A stretch of DNA of 64,000 bases, from the NCBI GenBank assembly GCA_965229335.1, contig OZ245874.1:5270001-5334000 (forward strand). Direction: 5' to 3'. This DNA is from JAFKFH01 sp017307375 (GTDB lineage Bacteria; Pseudomonadota; Alphaproteobacteria; Ferrovibrionales; Ferrovibrionaceae). Positions 11,307 to 19,366 of the stretch are shown here, in pieces. The position numbers and the translations under genes are program-made. Under the pieces are notes generated by a model, which ran no database searches, had not been told where the DNA came from, and worked only from the letters and a program-made list of their open reading frames with translations. Every line of letters starts with the position of its first letter. Position 1 is the stretch's first letter.

Positions 11307-11323
11307 GACCGCTCTCCGGAGAC

Positions 11324-11353
11324 GAAAACGGCGCGATCCCGCAGGATCGCGCC
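11324..11353 (-). terminator. Intrinsic terminator of the patatin-adc-bdhA operon
   Basis: Perfect 10-bp arms GGCGCGATCC (11330-11339) and GGATCGCGCC (11344-11353) with a 4-base loop. On the minus strand the stem is followed by GTTTTCGTC, a short U-tract. It lies 26 bases past the bdhA stop and before the Hsp70-like gene start, so it should end the PHB operon transcript. Confidence 0.75.
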
Positions 11354-11378
11354 GCTGGCTGGTGAATGGGGGCGCGGG

Positions 11379-12161
11379 TTATTGCATGAACCAGCCGTGG
11401 CTGACAACCATCGACTGGCCGGTCAGCGCGTTCGACCCGAAGCCGGCGAAGAACAGGCAGGCCTGGGCGACGTCGTCGACGGTGGTGAACTCGCCGTCGA
11501 CAGTGTCCTTCAGCATGACGTTCTTGATCACCTGCTCCTCGGTGATGCCGAGGGTCTGCGCCTGCTCGGGGATCTGCTTGTCGACCAGCGGGGTGCGCAC
11601 GAAACCGGGGCAGACCACGTTGGCGCGCACGCCGTGCTTGGCGCCTTCCTTGGCGACCACCTTGGCCAGACCGATCAGGCCGTGCTTGGCCGTGACATAG
11701 GGGGCCTTCAGCAGCGAGGCCTCCTTCGAATGCACCGAGCCCATGTAGACGATCGCCCCGCCCCGCTTCTGGGCATACATGTGCTTAAGGCAGGCCTTGG
11801 TGGTCAGGAACGACCCGTCCAGATGCACCGACAGCAGCTTCTTCCAGTCGGCGAACGACAGTTCGTCGACCGGCGAGATGATCTGGATGCCGGCATTGGC
11901 GACCAGGATGTCGATGCCGCCGAAGGCCTTGGCACCGGCCTCGACGCTCGCATTCACCTGGTCCTCGTCGGTGACGTTGACCGCCACGCCCATCGCCTGG
12001 CCGCCCGCGGCCTTGATCTCGGCCGCGGCCGCCTCGGCGGCGGCCAAGTTCATATCGGCGATGATGATCTTGGCGCCTTCGCGGGCGAACAGTTCCGCCA
12101 CGCCCTTGCCGATGCCGGAGGCCGCACCGGTGATGTAGGCAACCTTGTCCTTGACGCTCAT
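11379..12161 (-). CDS. bdhA: 3-hydroxybutyrate dehydrogenase (SDR family)
   Basis: Oxidises (R)-3-hydroxybutyrate to acetoacetate with NAD+, a step of PHB/ketone-body use. The 260-residue SDR has the TGAASGIGKG nucleotide-binding motif, NAG (VANAGIQ), catalytic Ser in MGSVHS and YVTAK. The C-terminal WFMQ ending and the NVVCPGFVRTPLV segment fit the D-3-hydroxybutyrate dehydrogenase subfamily. It is third in an operon behind an acetoacetate decarboxylase and a patatin, which strongly supports the substrate. A terminator follows. Confidence 0.92.
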   Translation of the reverse strand: MSVKDKVAYITGAASGIGKGVAELFAREGAKIIIADMNLAAAEAAAAEIKAAGGQAMGVAVNVTDEDQVNASVEAGAKAFGGIDILVANAGIQIISPVDELSFADWKKLLSVHLDGSFLTTKACLKHMYAQKRGGAIVYMGSVHSKEASLLKAPYVTAKHGLIGLAKVVAKEGAKHGVRANVVCPGFVRTPLVDKQIPEQAQTLGITEEQVIKNVMLKDTVDGEFTTVDDVAQACLFFAGFGSNALTGQSMVVSHGWFMQ

Positions 12162-12186
12162 GTCCGTAGTCCTTTCACGGAAAACT

Positions 12187-12924
12187 TCAGGCGAGATAGT
12201 CGTGAACGACCGAGCCCAGGCCGAGCGTCAGGTCGGAGACGAAATGGGTGCAGCCGAGCACTTCCCGCACCGGCAGGTCGGCGATCGGGGCCAGCGCATG
12301 AGGGTGCAGTTCGAGCGCCGCGGGACCGGTCCAGGCCCCTTTCAGCGTCACATCCTCGGTGTAATAGCGCACCAGTTCGCAGATCCGCGCAGTCCCGTCG
12401 ACATGCGGAATGATCTTGAGCAGGAAGTTCGGCTCGGCCAGCGATTTCTCGACCACCGCCGGGTCGACGCCGCGATGCTTGTAACCCATCGTGGCGGTGG
12501 CGATCCGCACCTGGCCGTAGTCGAGGGTACCGACCAGCGTGTCGATCTCGACCCGCAGCTTGGGTTCGGCCAGCTTCTTCGGAAACCCCCAGAGCTCGCG
12601 CCCGCCGGCGATCGGCGGATGATCGTTCAGGAACATCGCGTGGACGTAGCCGCCCTTCTGCCCCTCGAACTCGACCGGGATGACCTGGCCCGATTCCGTA
12701 TAGTCGCCGAAGCCGGTCGAATCCGGCATGCGGATGAACTCGAACTTCACGATCGGCTCGGGCGCGCGCAGCGGCGCCGGAAGCACGCGCTCGATCGCCT
12801 CCGGGTCGGTGCGGTAGGTGATGACCAGGAATTCGCGATTGACGAAGCGATAGGGGCCGGGCGGAAAGGCCGGGCTCGTCAACGGCATGGCGAAGGCACG
12901 CCGCCTGACTTCAGTTTCGTCCAT
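12187..12924 (-). CDS. adc: Acetoacetate decarboxylase
   Basis: Converts acetoacetate to acetone and CO2 through a Schiff base on lysine. The 245-residue product has the conserved RELWGFPKKLAEP block, where the Lys pair corresponds to the catalytic Lys and its pKa-tuning neighbour. The nearby YVHAMFLND and EFIRMPDS segments also match this family. Length is typical. It lies 25 bases before bdhA and 27 bases after the patatin gene in the same operon. It could alternatively act on another beta-keto acid, as some family members do. Confidence 0.92.
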   Translation of the reverse strand: MDETEVRRRAFAMPLTSPAFPPGPYRFVNREFLVITYRTDPEAIERVLPAPLRAPEPIVKFEFIRMPDSTGFGDYTESGQVIPVEFEGQKGGYVHAMFLNDHPPIAGGRELWGFPKKLAEPKLRVEIDTLVGTLDYGQVRIATATMGYKHRGVDPAVVEKSLAEPNFLLKIIPHVDGTARICELVRYYTEDVTLKGAWTGPAALELHPHALAPIADLPVREVLGCTHFVSDLTLGLGSVVHDYLA

Positions 12925-12951
12925 GAATGCCTCTCTTCTTGGAGGGAATGC

Positions 12952-14241
12952 TCAGTCCTTGGCGTCGCGATGCACGTCGTGCACCGTGACCCCGTCGATC
13001 GACCGCGGCGGTTCGAGCCACTGGGGATGGCGCAGGGTACGAACGGTGTCGTTGTACCCGGCGCGCCAATGGTCCTGCATCGACTGCCGCGAGAATTCGT
13101 AGTCCTTGGAATCGTTCTCGTAGATCTTCTGGCGATAGATCAGCTGCACGATGTTGAACACGGTCGAGCAGGCATGCGGGGCGATCAGCTCGGCGATCAC
13201 CCGGTCGTTCTGGCGCTCCTCCGGCGGGATCTTTTCCAGCAGATAGCGGATCGCCGCCCGCATCCGCTGCTGGCGGCGGAAGAGGTCGGTATTGGCGCGG
13301 GTGCGGCTGGAATAGATGATGTCCTTCTGGCGCTCCGCCACCTGCGCCATCTCGTTGGGCAATTCGCCCTGGGCCGAGAACAGGTCGACCTGGAAGGCGA
13401 GCGTCGAGATCCGCGGCAGGTCGTCCAGCACGTAGGTCAGCGGCGTATTGGAGACCAAGCCGCCATCCCAGTAGAACTGGCCATCGATCTCGACCGGGGG
13501 GAAGCCCGGCGGCAGCGCGCCGGAAGCCATGATGTGCTCGGGCCGGATCTTGCGATAGTGGTTGTCGAAATAGCTGAAATTGCCGGAATGGACGTTGACC
13601 GCACCGACCGCCAGCCGGGTTTCGCGCGCGTTGATCCGATCGAAGTCGACGAGATCCTCCAGCGTGCTCTTCAGCGGGCTGGTGTCGTAATAGCTGATCG
13701 CCTCGATCGTGCCGCGCGGCTGCAGCCAGGGATTGGGGAACCGCGGCTTGAAGAACCCGGCCTGGCCGCGCATCACCGAGGTCGCGGCGCTGAACGCGTT
13801 GAACCAGCCGCGGATGTCGTCGCCACGCGCCATCGACGGCATCTCGAGCGGCGTGGTCACCCGTTCCCAGAACTGCTTCAGCCGCGATACGCGATGCTCC
13901 GGGGCATTGCCGGCGATGATCGACGAATTGATCGAGCCGATCGAAATGCCGGCGACCCAGTCGGGGTGGATGCCGACCTCGGCCAGCGCCTCATAGGCGC
14001 CGGCCTGGTAGGCGCCGAGCGCGCCGCCCCCCTGCAGGACCAACGCCACCCTGGCATAGTGGCCGATGAATTCGTACCCCGGCGGCGCCGGGCGGTCCGG
14101 CAGCAGCGGCGGCGGCAGCAGGGCTGCGGGAATTTCGGGCAGCGCCGCCGGCGGCAGCGGCGGCGGCTGGGTCTGCTCGTCCGTGGTCGTGGCCGGCAGC
14201 ACCACTTTTGTTCCGGTCGTCCGGGCCGGTCGCTTGGCCAT
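12952..14241 (-). CDS. Patatin-like phospholipase/esterase (DUF3734 type)
   Basis: Protein of 429 residues. After a Pro-rich N-terminus (1-70) comes the patatin fold: the oxyanion loop LQGGGALGAYQAGA, nucleophile elbow GISIGS and the catalytic Asp in WDGGLVSNTPL. The C-terminal 120 residues, with RRQQRMRAAIRYLLEKIP, fit DUF3734. This type is often encoded with PHB-cycle genes in alphaproteobacteria, and here it leads the adc-bdhA operon. A role in PHB or lipid turnover at granules is inference. No signal peptide is seen, so it is probably cytoplasmic. Confidence 0.9.
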   Translation of the reverse strand: MAKRPARTTGTKVVLPATTTDEQTQPPPLPPAALPEIPAALLPPPLLPDRPAPPGYEFIGHYARVALVLQGGGALGAYQAGAYEALAEVGIHPDWVAGISIGSINSSIIAGNAPEHRVSRLKQFWERVTTPLEMPSMARGDDIRGWFNAFSAATSVMRGQAGFFKPRFPNPWLQPRGTIEAISYYDTSPLKSTLEDLVDFDRINARETRLAVGAVNVHSGNFSYFDNHYRKIRPEHIMASGALPPGFPPVEIDGQFYWDGGLVSNTPLTYVLDDLPRISTLAFQVDLFSAQGELPNEMAQVAERQKDIIYSSRTRANTDLFRRQQRMRAAIRYLLEKIPPEERQNDRVIAELIAPHACSTVFNIVQLIYRQKIYENDSKDYEFSRQSMQDHWRAGYNDTVRTLRHPQWLEPPRSIDGVTVHDVHRDAKD

Positions 14242-14261
14242 GGTCTGGCGCCCTCGAAGTC

Positions 14262-14279
14262 GTTGCGGTGCAACGCAAC
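14262..14279 (-). promoter_or_regulatory. PhaR-like operator in front of the PHB operon
   Basis: An 18-base element with GTTGCG and CGCAAC arms that contains two overlapping TGC-N3-GCA units (TGCGGTGCA and TGCAACGCA). PhaR repressors of PHB metabolism are known to prefer CTGC-N3-GCAG type sites. It lies 21 bases upstream of the patatin start. Operator identity is inference from the motif and the operon content; phaR itself is not in the window. Confidence 0.5.
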
Positions 14280-14466
14280 ATACCGGTCACCCTGGCCGAC
14301 GACAACCGACAGACATGTGACGGGGATGACAGGATCGACCGATTCGCGATCCCGGCCCCTGCACATTTGCCCGAGGCGGCGCCATGGGTTAATCAGGGTG
14401 AGCGCCCGGACCTTACAAACCTGATTCGGGCCGTCGGGCATGCGCGAACTGCAGGAGCAGCGGCTG

Positions 14467-15708
14467 ATGACTTCGATCGACGATCTGCGCCGGCGCGCCG
14501 AAGCCGTGGAAGGCCGCTTCGGGGCGATGCACGACCGGGCCCGCGACTACAGCGACCGGCTGCTCAAGGTGATGACCGGGGTCGAGGGCCGCATGGCCGA
14601 GCAGCATGAACGCATCGCCGAGCTGGAAGACCGCCTCGCCCGTTCGGAAGCGGAAAACGAGGAATTGCGGCGGATGATGCATTCGCTGCTGCTGGCGATC
14701 GAAGGCGGCAGCGTCGGGGCCGAGGAGCCGGAACGACTGGGACCGGCCCTGCGCGACCTCGAAGCCCGGGTCGAGCAGATGATGGCGCCGCCCGCGTCGC
14801 GGCCGGCCCTGGCCGCGGCCGCGGCCGGGATGATGGCCGCGATCGCCGCGCCGGTATCGGCCCAGGCCGACGACGAGCCGCATCTCGAACTGACTGCCGA
14901 CCTGATCGAGCATATCGAGGAAGAGCCGGCCGACGCGCCGCCCCCCGAGCCGGAACCGACGTGGGAGGCTGCCGCCGATCAGCCGGCGACGGTCGACGAG
15001 GATCCGCTGGACCTGGCCATGCCCGCCGAGGCACCTGCAGCGCCGGCCGAAACCGAAGACGAAGCGGGCTTCACCTTCTCCGATGACGAACCCGTCGCGC
15101 CGGCCGGGGACGACTTCACCTTCGAAGAACCGGCGGTGGCGGTCGACGAGCCGGATACCGCGCCGCTCGGTCACGCGGGCGAGCCGGAGGGGCTGAGCCC
15201 GGAAGACATTGCCGCCCTGCTCGGCCCCAAGACCGAACCCGCGGCTCAGGTCGCGCCGGAGAGCGCCGGGACGGCAAGCTGGGACGATGCCCTCGACCTC
15301 GATATTGCTGCCGTCCTCGACGAACCGGCCCCGGCCCCGTCGCCAGCCCCGCCGGCCGGCCGGCCGGCGCTGAGCGATGCCGATACCGCGCTGATGAATT
15401 CGATCATGGCGACGATCCGCGAGAATTCGTCGCCTGTCACGGCGGCACCGGTGGCGGACGCGACGGCCGCCGACGACGAGATCGACCTCGAGATCGATCT
15501 TGACCGGCTGCTCTCGGAAGCCGCCGACGACGAGCGGGCGAAAGGCCAGGCCGCCATGCCCGTCCGCTCGGCCTTCGACGACATCGACATTCCCGCGCCG
15601 CCCCCCGAGCCGGAGCGGCCCAACGACGCCCATGCGCCGGACTTCGACCCGGAGATCGACGCGATCCTCCAGCATGTCCGCAAGGGCATCGCCATGCCGA
15701 AGAGCTAA
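14467..15708 (+). CDS. Acidic coiled-coil protein of unknown function
   Basis: Not recognised as a known family. The predicted 413 residues begin with a coiled coil (about 5-85, including EGRMAEQHERIAELEDRLA), then a second helix (DLEARVEQMM), then a long Pro/Glu/Asp/Ala-rich region with repeated EEP, EPEP and FTFSDDEP/FTFEEP blocks. Short helices recur: LSPEDIAALLG, DADTALMNSIMATIREN and the C-terminal DFDPEIDAILQHVRKG. The layout suggests a low-complexity scaffold. ATG 14467 is preferred because AGGAG lies 9 bases upstream; an ATG at 14440 has no such site. It converges with a MarR gene (4-base overlap). Confidence 0.6.
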   Translation: MTSIDDLRRRAEAVEGRFGAMHDRARDYSDRLLKVMTGVEGRMAEQHERIAELEDRLARSEAENEELRRMMHSLLLAIEGGSVGAEEPERLGPALRDLEARVEQMMAPPASRPALAAAAAGMMAAIAAPVSAQADDEPHLELTADLIEHIEEEPADAPPPEPEPTWEAAADQPATVDEDPLDLAMPAEAPAAPAETEDEAGFTFSDDEPVAPAGDDFTFEEPAVAVDEPDTAPLGHAGEPEGLSPEDIAALLGPKTEPAAQVAPESAGTASWDDALDLDIAAVLDEPAPAPSPAPPAGRPALSDADTALMNSIMATIRENSSPVTAAPVADATAADDEIDLEIDLDRLLSEAADDERAKGQAAMPVRSAFDDIDIPAPPPEPERPNDAHAPDFDPEIDAILQHVRKGIAMPKS

Positions 15709-16139
15709 TCCGCCGAAAGGCGGTCGATCAGCGTCCGCAGGACGCTCTTCAGCAAGGCTACCTCCTCGGGCGAATAACTCGCCAGTAGCTGCGTCTCGTG
15801 CATCTTGGCGGCGGGCAGCAGGTCGACGACCGCGGCCGTGCCGGCCGGCGTGATCCGCACCTCGATGCGGCGCCGGTCGCTTTCCTGTGCGGCGCGGGTG
15901 ACGAGGCCCGCTTCCTCCATCCGGTCGATCACCTTGGTCAGCGTCGGCTGCTCGTAGAGCACGCGGCGGGCCAACTCGCCGATGATCATCGGGCCGCCGT
16001 CCGACAGGGTCGCCAGCACCCGCCACTCGGCCACGCCGAGACCCGAACGCTTGACCTGGGCATGGAAGTCGCGGCTGACCAGGTGGCTCGCGCGAGCCAG
16101 CAGGTAGGACAGGTAATCGTCGACGAAGCCGGTGGTCAT
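15705..16139 (-). CDS. MarR-family regulator next to the NicX-like operon
   Basis: MarR winged-helix protein of 144 residues. The HTH covers about 50-90 (IGELARRVLYEQPTLTKVIDRMEE) and the wing contains ESDRRRIEVRIT. It is divergent from the NicX-like operon, and a perfect 20-bp palindrome fills that operon's promoter spacer, so it is probably a repressor released by a pathway intermediate. In Pseudomonas putida the nicotinate regulator NicR is also a MarR protein controlling nicX; orthology is not established here. Confidence 0.88.
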   Translation of the reverse strand: MTTGFVDDYLSYLLARASHLVSRDFHAQVKRSGLGVAEWRVLATLSDGGPMIIGELARRVLYEQPTLTKVIDRMEEAGLVTRAAQESDRRRIEVRITPAGTAAVVDLLPAAKMHETQLLASYSPEEVALLKSVLRTLIDRLSAD

Positions 16140-16168
16140 GTGGCGCTCACCCCGGAACCGCAGATCGC

Positions 16169-16273
16169 CGTCATTCCGGACGAGGCGAAGCGCAGATCCG
16201 GAATACAGGGAAAGCGCGGCGCCGCTTGCCAGGCCCCTGCCCCGGGCCCCGGCCTGCGCCGGGGCGACGATGG
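16169..16273. repeat. Intergenic repeat, copy 1
   Basis: Begins CGTCATTCCGG and ends GGGGCGACGATGG, with internal blocks (GATCCGGAATACAGGG, GCGCCGCTTGCCA, CCTGCCCCGG) shared with a second copy at 43934-44040. It resembles the palindromic intergenic repeats scattered in many alphaproteobacterial genomes. It lies between the MarR start and the NicX-like promoter. Confidence 0.65.
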
Positions 16274-16290
16274 CATGCCCAACAACGATA

Positions 16291-16319
16291 TTGTCGTTAT
16301 ATGAATTTTCATATAATCT
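16291..16319 (+). promoter_or_regulatory. Promoter with MarR operator in the spacer
   Basis: A -35 TTGTCG at 16291-16296 and a -10 TAATCT at 16314-16319 are separated by 17 bases. A perfect palindrome, TTATATGAA-TT-TTCATATAA (16297-16316), fills that spacer and overlaps the -10. This is a typical repressor site geometry for a MarR protein. It drives the NicX-like operon, whose start has GGGAGGG upstream. Confidence 0.7.
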
Positions 16320-16349
16320 GGTCTTAATGAACCCAAGGGAGGGCTGACG

Positions 16350-17396
16350 ATGCTGGCCGACCGCCTCGAAGGCAAGTGGATCGACGCATTCGCCGAGGTC
16401 TTCGGCCTGTGCAAGGTCGGGCGCGGCGATGCCGTCGCGATCCTCTCCGAAACCCAATCGCGGCAGCTGAACGTGCAACTGGCCGAACTGGCGCTGGACC
16501 GGCTCGGCGCCCGCTGGTTCCACGTCGTCGTGCCGACGCCGCGCCAGACCGCGCCGGTGGCGGTGCGGTCGACCGGCGCGTCCGACGCGATCGGCCGCCT
16601 GGGACCCGTGGTTTCCGCACTGTCGCAATCGGTGTTCGTCGCCGACCTCACGGTCGAGGGCCTGCTGCATGCCGTCGAGCTGCCCGAGATCCTGAAGGGC
16701 GGCGCCCGCGTGCTGATGGTCTCCAACGAGCATCCGGAAGCGCTGGAGCGGCTGATGCCCGATCCCGCCCTGGAGGGCAAGGTGCGCGCCGGGCTGAAGA
16801 TGCTGCGCGGTGCCCGCGAGATGCGCGTGACCTCGCCCGCCGGCACCGACCTCTCCGTCGCCCTCGAAGGCGCGCGCGTCGGTGGCGGCTGGGGCTTCAC
16901 CGAGAAACCCGGCACGATCAGCCACTGGCCGGGCGGGCTGTGCCTGTGCTTCCCCAAGCGGGGCAGCGTCTCCGGCCGCCTCGTCATGGCACCGGGCGAC
17001 ATCAACCTCACCTTCAAGCGCGCGATGGAGACGCCGGTCACCCTGAGCGTCGCCGACGACTACGTCACCGCGATCGACGGCGACGGCCTCGATGCCGCGC
17101 TGATGCGCGACTATTTCGCCGCCTGGGGCGACCGCGACGCCTATGCGGTCAGCCATGTCGGCTGGGGCATGAACCAGAAGGCGCGCTGGGACAGCCTGGT
17201 CATGTACGACCGCAATGAGACCAATGGCACCGAGCAGCGTGCCTTCGGCGGCAACTTCCTCTATTCGACCGGCGCCAACGAGGTGGCCGGCCGCCATACG
17301 CTCGGCCATTTCGACCTGCCGCTGCGCAACTGCACCGTGACCCTCGACGGTGTCGCCGTCGTCCGCGACGGCCGGCTGCAGGGGGATCTCGCCTGA
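16350..17396 (+). CDS. NicX-family (2,5-dihydroxypyridine 5,6-dioxygenase-like) enzyme
   Basis: The 348-residue protein follows the NicX family over its whole length. NicX opens the ring of 2,5-dihydroxypyridine with O2 to give N-formylmaleamate. The metal ligands known for Pseudomonas NicX (His265, His318, Asp320) have clear counterparts: His269 in SHVGWG, and His320/Asp322 in GHFDLPLRNC. GNFLYSTGAN and HWPGG blocks also match. The family shares a fold with M29 aminopeptidases, so a peptidase annotation would be a plausible error. It is first in an operon with a hydrolase, acyl-CoA dehydrogenase and CoA ligase, an arrangement different from the nic cluster, so the real substrate may be another hydroxylated N-heterocycle. 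Confidence 0.78.
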   Translation: MLADRLEGKWIDAFAEVFGLCKVGRGDAVAILSETQSRQLNVQLAELALDRLGARWFHVVVPTPRQTAPVAVRSTGASDAIGRLGPVVSALSQSVFVADLTVEGLLHAVELPEILKGGARVLMVSNEHPEALERLMPDPALEGKVRAGLKMLRGAREMRVTSPAGTDLSVALEGARVGGGWGFTEKPGTISHWPGGLCLCFPKRGSVSGRLVMAPGDINLTFKRAMETPVTLSVADDYVTAIDGDGLDAALMRDYFAAWGDRDAYAVSHVGWGMNQKARWDSLVMYDRNETNGTEQRAFGGNFLYSTGANEVAGRHTLGHFDLPLRNCTVTLDGVAVVRDGRLQGDLA

Positions 17397-18148
17397 TGAC
17401 CGCGGAACCGGTCGTCCTGCTGCACGGCATCGGCGGCGGGGCGCGCGGTTTCGCGCCCGAGGTGGCGGCATTGACGGGGCATGGCTACCGCGCCGTGGCC
17501 TGGGACCAGCCGGGTTACGGCGACAGCCCGCTGCCGCCGACCAGCGACTGGGCCGTGGCGGTCGCGGCCTTCATCGCCTTCCTCGATGCGCAGGGGTTCG
17601 ACCGGGTGACGCTGGTCGGCCATTCGATGGGCGGCATGCTGGCCCAGGAAGTCATTGCCCGCCACCCCGGGCGGGTCGGGCGGCTGGTGCTGGCCGGGAC
17701 CAGCCCGGCCTTCGGCGGCGACAGCGAAGCCTGGCGACAGAAATTCCTCAGCGAGCGGCTGGCGCCACTGGACGCCGGCCAGGGCATGGCCGCACTTGCC
17801 CCGGCGCTGGTCGCGGGCATGGTCGGGCCGACCCCCGATCCTGACGGGATGGCACGGGCGATCGACTGCATGAGCGCGGTGCCCGAGGCGACCTATCGCG
17901 CCTCGCTCGTGCTGCTGACCCGCTTCGACCGCCGCGCCGATCTCGGCCGCATTGCCGTGCCGACGCTGGTTCTGGCCGGCGAGAAGGACCGCAACGCCGC
18001 CCCCGCGGTGATGCGGCGGATGGCCGAGGCCATTCCCGGCGCGCGCTACGTGGAGCTGGCCGGCTGCGGCCATGTGATGAGTTTCGATCAACCGGCAGCG
18101 TTCCTTGCCGCCCTCGTCGACTTCCTGCCTGGAACGGGAGAGATGTGA
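17396..18148 (+). CDS. Alpha/beta hydrolase of the NicX-like operon
   Basis: Alpha/beta-hydrolase fold protein of 250 residues. It has the oxyanion HGIGGG, nucleophile elbow GHSMGG (Ser near 82), an acid residue probably in AGEKDRN near 200, and catalytic His in GCGHVMSFD near 223. The start codon overlaps the preceding stop by one base (TGATG). In the nicotinate pathway NicX is followed by the N-formylmaleamate deformylase NicD, also of this fold. A similar deformylase or ester/lactone hydrolase role is plausible, but sequence resemblance to NicD is only general. Confidence 0.75.
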   Translation: MTAEPVVLLHGIGGGARGFAPEVAALTGHGYRAVAWDQPGYGDSPLPPTSDWAVAVAAFIAFLDAQGFDRVTLVGHSMGGMLAQEVIARHPGRVGRLVLAGTSPAFGGDSEAWRQKFLSERLAPLDAGQGMAALAPALVAGMVGPTPDPDGMARAIDCMSAVPEATYRASLVLLTRFDRRADLGRIAVPTLVLAGEKDRNAAPAVMRRMAEAIPGARYVELAGCGHVMSFDQPAAFLAALVDFLPGTGEM

Positions 18149-19362
18149 TGGAATTCCGCCTGAACGATCGCCAGCGCGAGCTGGTCGAGCTGGCCGGCCG
18201 TCTCGGCCGCGAGAAATTCGCCCCGCGTGCGGCCGAGATCGACCGCGAGGCCCGCTTTCCCTTCGAAAACTATGCCGACATGCGCGAGGCCGGCCTGCTG
18301 GCCCTGTGCGTGCCGAAGGAGTACGGCGGGATGGGCGCCGACTACGAAACCTATTGCCTGGTCGCCGCCGAGATCGGCCGGCATTGCGGGGCCACCGCCC
18401 TGACGCTGAACATGCACAGCTGCGCGATGATGTGGTCGGGCGACCTGGTCGACGCCCTGCCGCTGACCGCCGAACAGCGTGCCCGTCACCATGCCCATCG
18501 CGGCCGGCACTACGAACGGGTGGTGCGCGACGGCGCCATCTATGCCCAGCCGTTCTCCGAGGGCAACGCCGCCGCGTCGGGCCGGGCCGCCTTCGAGACG
18601 ACGGCCGTCAAGGTCGACGGCGGCTGGCTGATCAACGGACGCAAGGTCTTCGCCTCGCTGTCGGGAGCGGCAAACTACTACGGCCTCCTGTGCACCGAGG
18701 AGAAACCCGGCAAGGACCATGATCGGCGCGACACGATGTATATCGTGGCGCCGGCCGATGCGCCCGGCGTATCGGTCGTCGGCGACTGGGATCCGCTGGG
18801 CATGCGCGGCACGGTCTCGCGCACGCTGATCCTGAAGGATGTCTTCGTGCCCGAGGACGAGGAACTGATGCCGCCCGGTGTCTATCACACCGCGGCGCTG
18901 TCCTGGCCGCACATGTTCATGACGATGACGCCGACCTACATGGGTGTCGCCCAGGCCGCGGTCGACTTCACCCGCAACTACCTGCGCGGCGAGGTGCCGG
19001 GCATGCCGCCGATCAAGCGGCGCAACATCGTGGCCAAGCAGCTCGCCTTCGGCGAGATGCAGATCAAGCTGGAACAGGCCAGCGCCCTGTTTCGCCGCGC
19101 AATCTCGGAGGCGAGCTACCAGCCGTCGAAGGAACAGCGGCTGCGCGCCTATGCGACCCAGTACACGGTGATGGAGTTCGCCAACGATATCTGCCGCCTG
19201 GCGATCCGCACCTGCGGCGGCCATTCGATGCTGAAGTCGCTGCCGCTGGAGCGGCTCTACCGCGACAGCCGCTGCGGTGCGCTGATGCTGCCCTGGACCG
19301 CGGAAATCTGCATCGAGCGCGTCGGGCGCGAAAGCCTGTACGAAGCCGGCGAGACGGACTAG
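18148..19362 (+). CDS. Acyl-CoA dehydrogenase
   Basis: FAD-dependent dehydrogenase of 404 residues. N-terminal helical domain (LNDRQRELVELAGRLG), central beta domain with AQPFSEGNAA and INGRKVFASLSG, and C-terminal helical domain with RTCGGHSMLKSLPLERLYRDSR. It would oxidise an acyl-CoA to an enoyl-CoA and pass electrons to ETF. ATG at 18148 overlaps the hydrolase TGA by one base; a GTG one codon earlier is also possible. Its presence beside a CoA ligase suggests that a ring-cleavage product or side chain is degraded as a CoA thioester. Confidence 0.88.
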   Translation: MEFRLNDRQRELVELAGRLGREKFAPRAAEIDREARFPFENYADMREAGLLALCVPKEYGGMGADYETYCLVAAEIGRHCGATALTLNMHSCAMMWSGDLVDALPLTAEQRARHHAHRGRHYERVVRDGAIYAQPFSEGNAAASGRAAFETTAVKVDGGWLINGRKVFASLSGAANYYGLLCTEEKPGKDHDRRDTMYIVAPADAPGVSVVGDWDPLGMRGTVSRTLILKDVFVPEDEELMPPGVYHTAALSWPHMFMTMTPTYMGVAQAAVDFTRNYLRGEVPGMPPIKRRNIVAKQLAFGEMQIKLEQASALFRRAISEASYQPSKEQRLRAYATQYTVMEFANDICRLAIRTCGGHSMLKSLPLERLYRDSRCGALMLPWTAEICIERVGRESLYEAGETD

Positions 19363-19366
19363 GCCG

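Noticed and set aside
12952..14241. Patatin as a CBASS-type phospholipase effector
   Set aside because: No CD-NTase or accessory defence gene is nearby. The operon with adc and bdhA points to PHB or lipid metabolism.
17396..18148. Naming the hydrolase NicD (N-formylmaleamate deformylase)
   Set aside because: Only the general alpha/beta-hydrolase motifs match. Context is suggestive, but NicE and NicF are absent from the operon.
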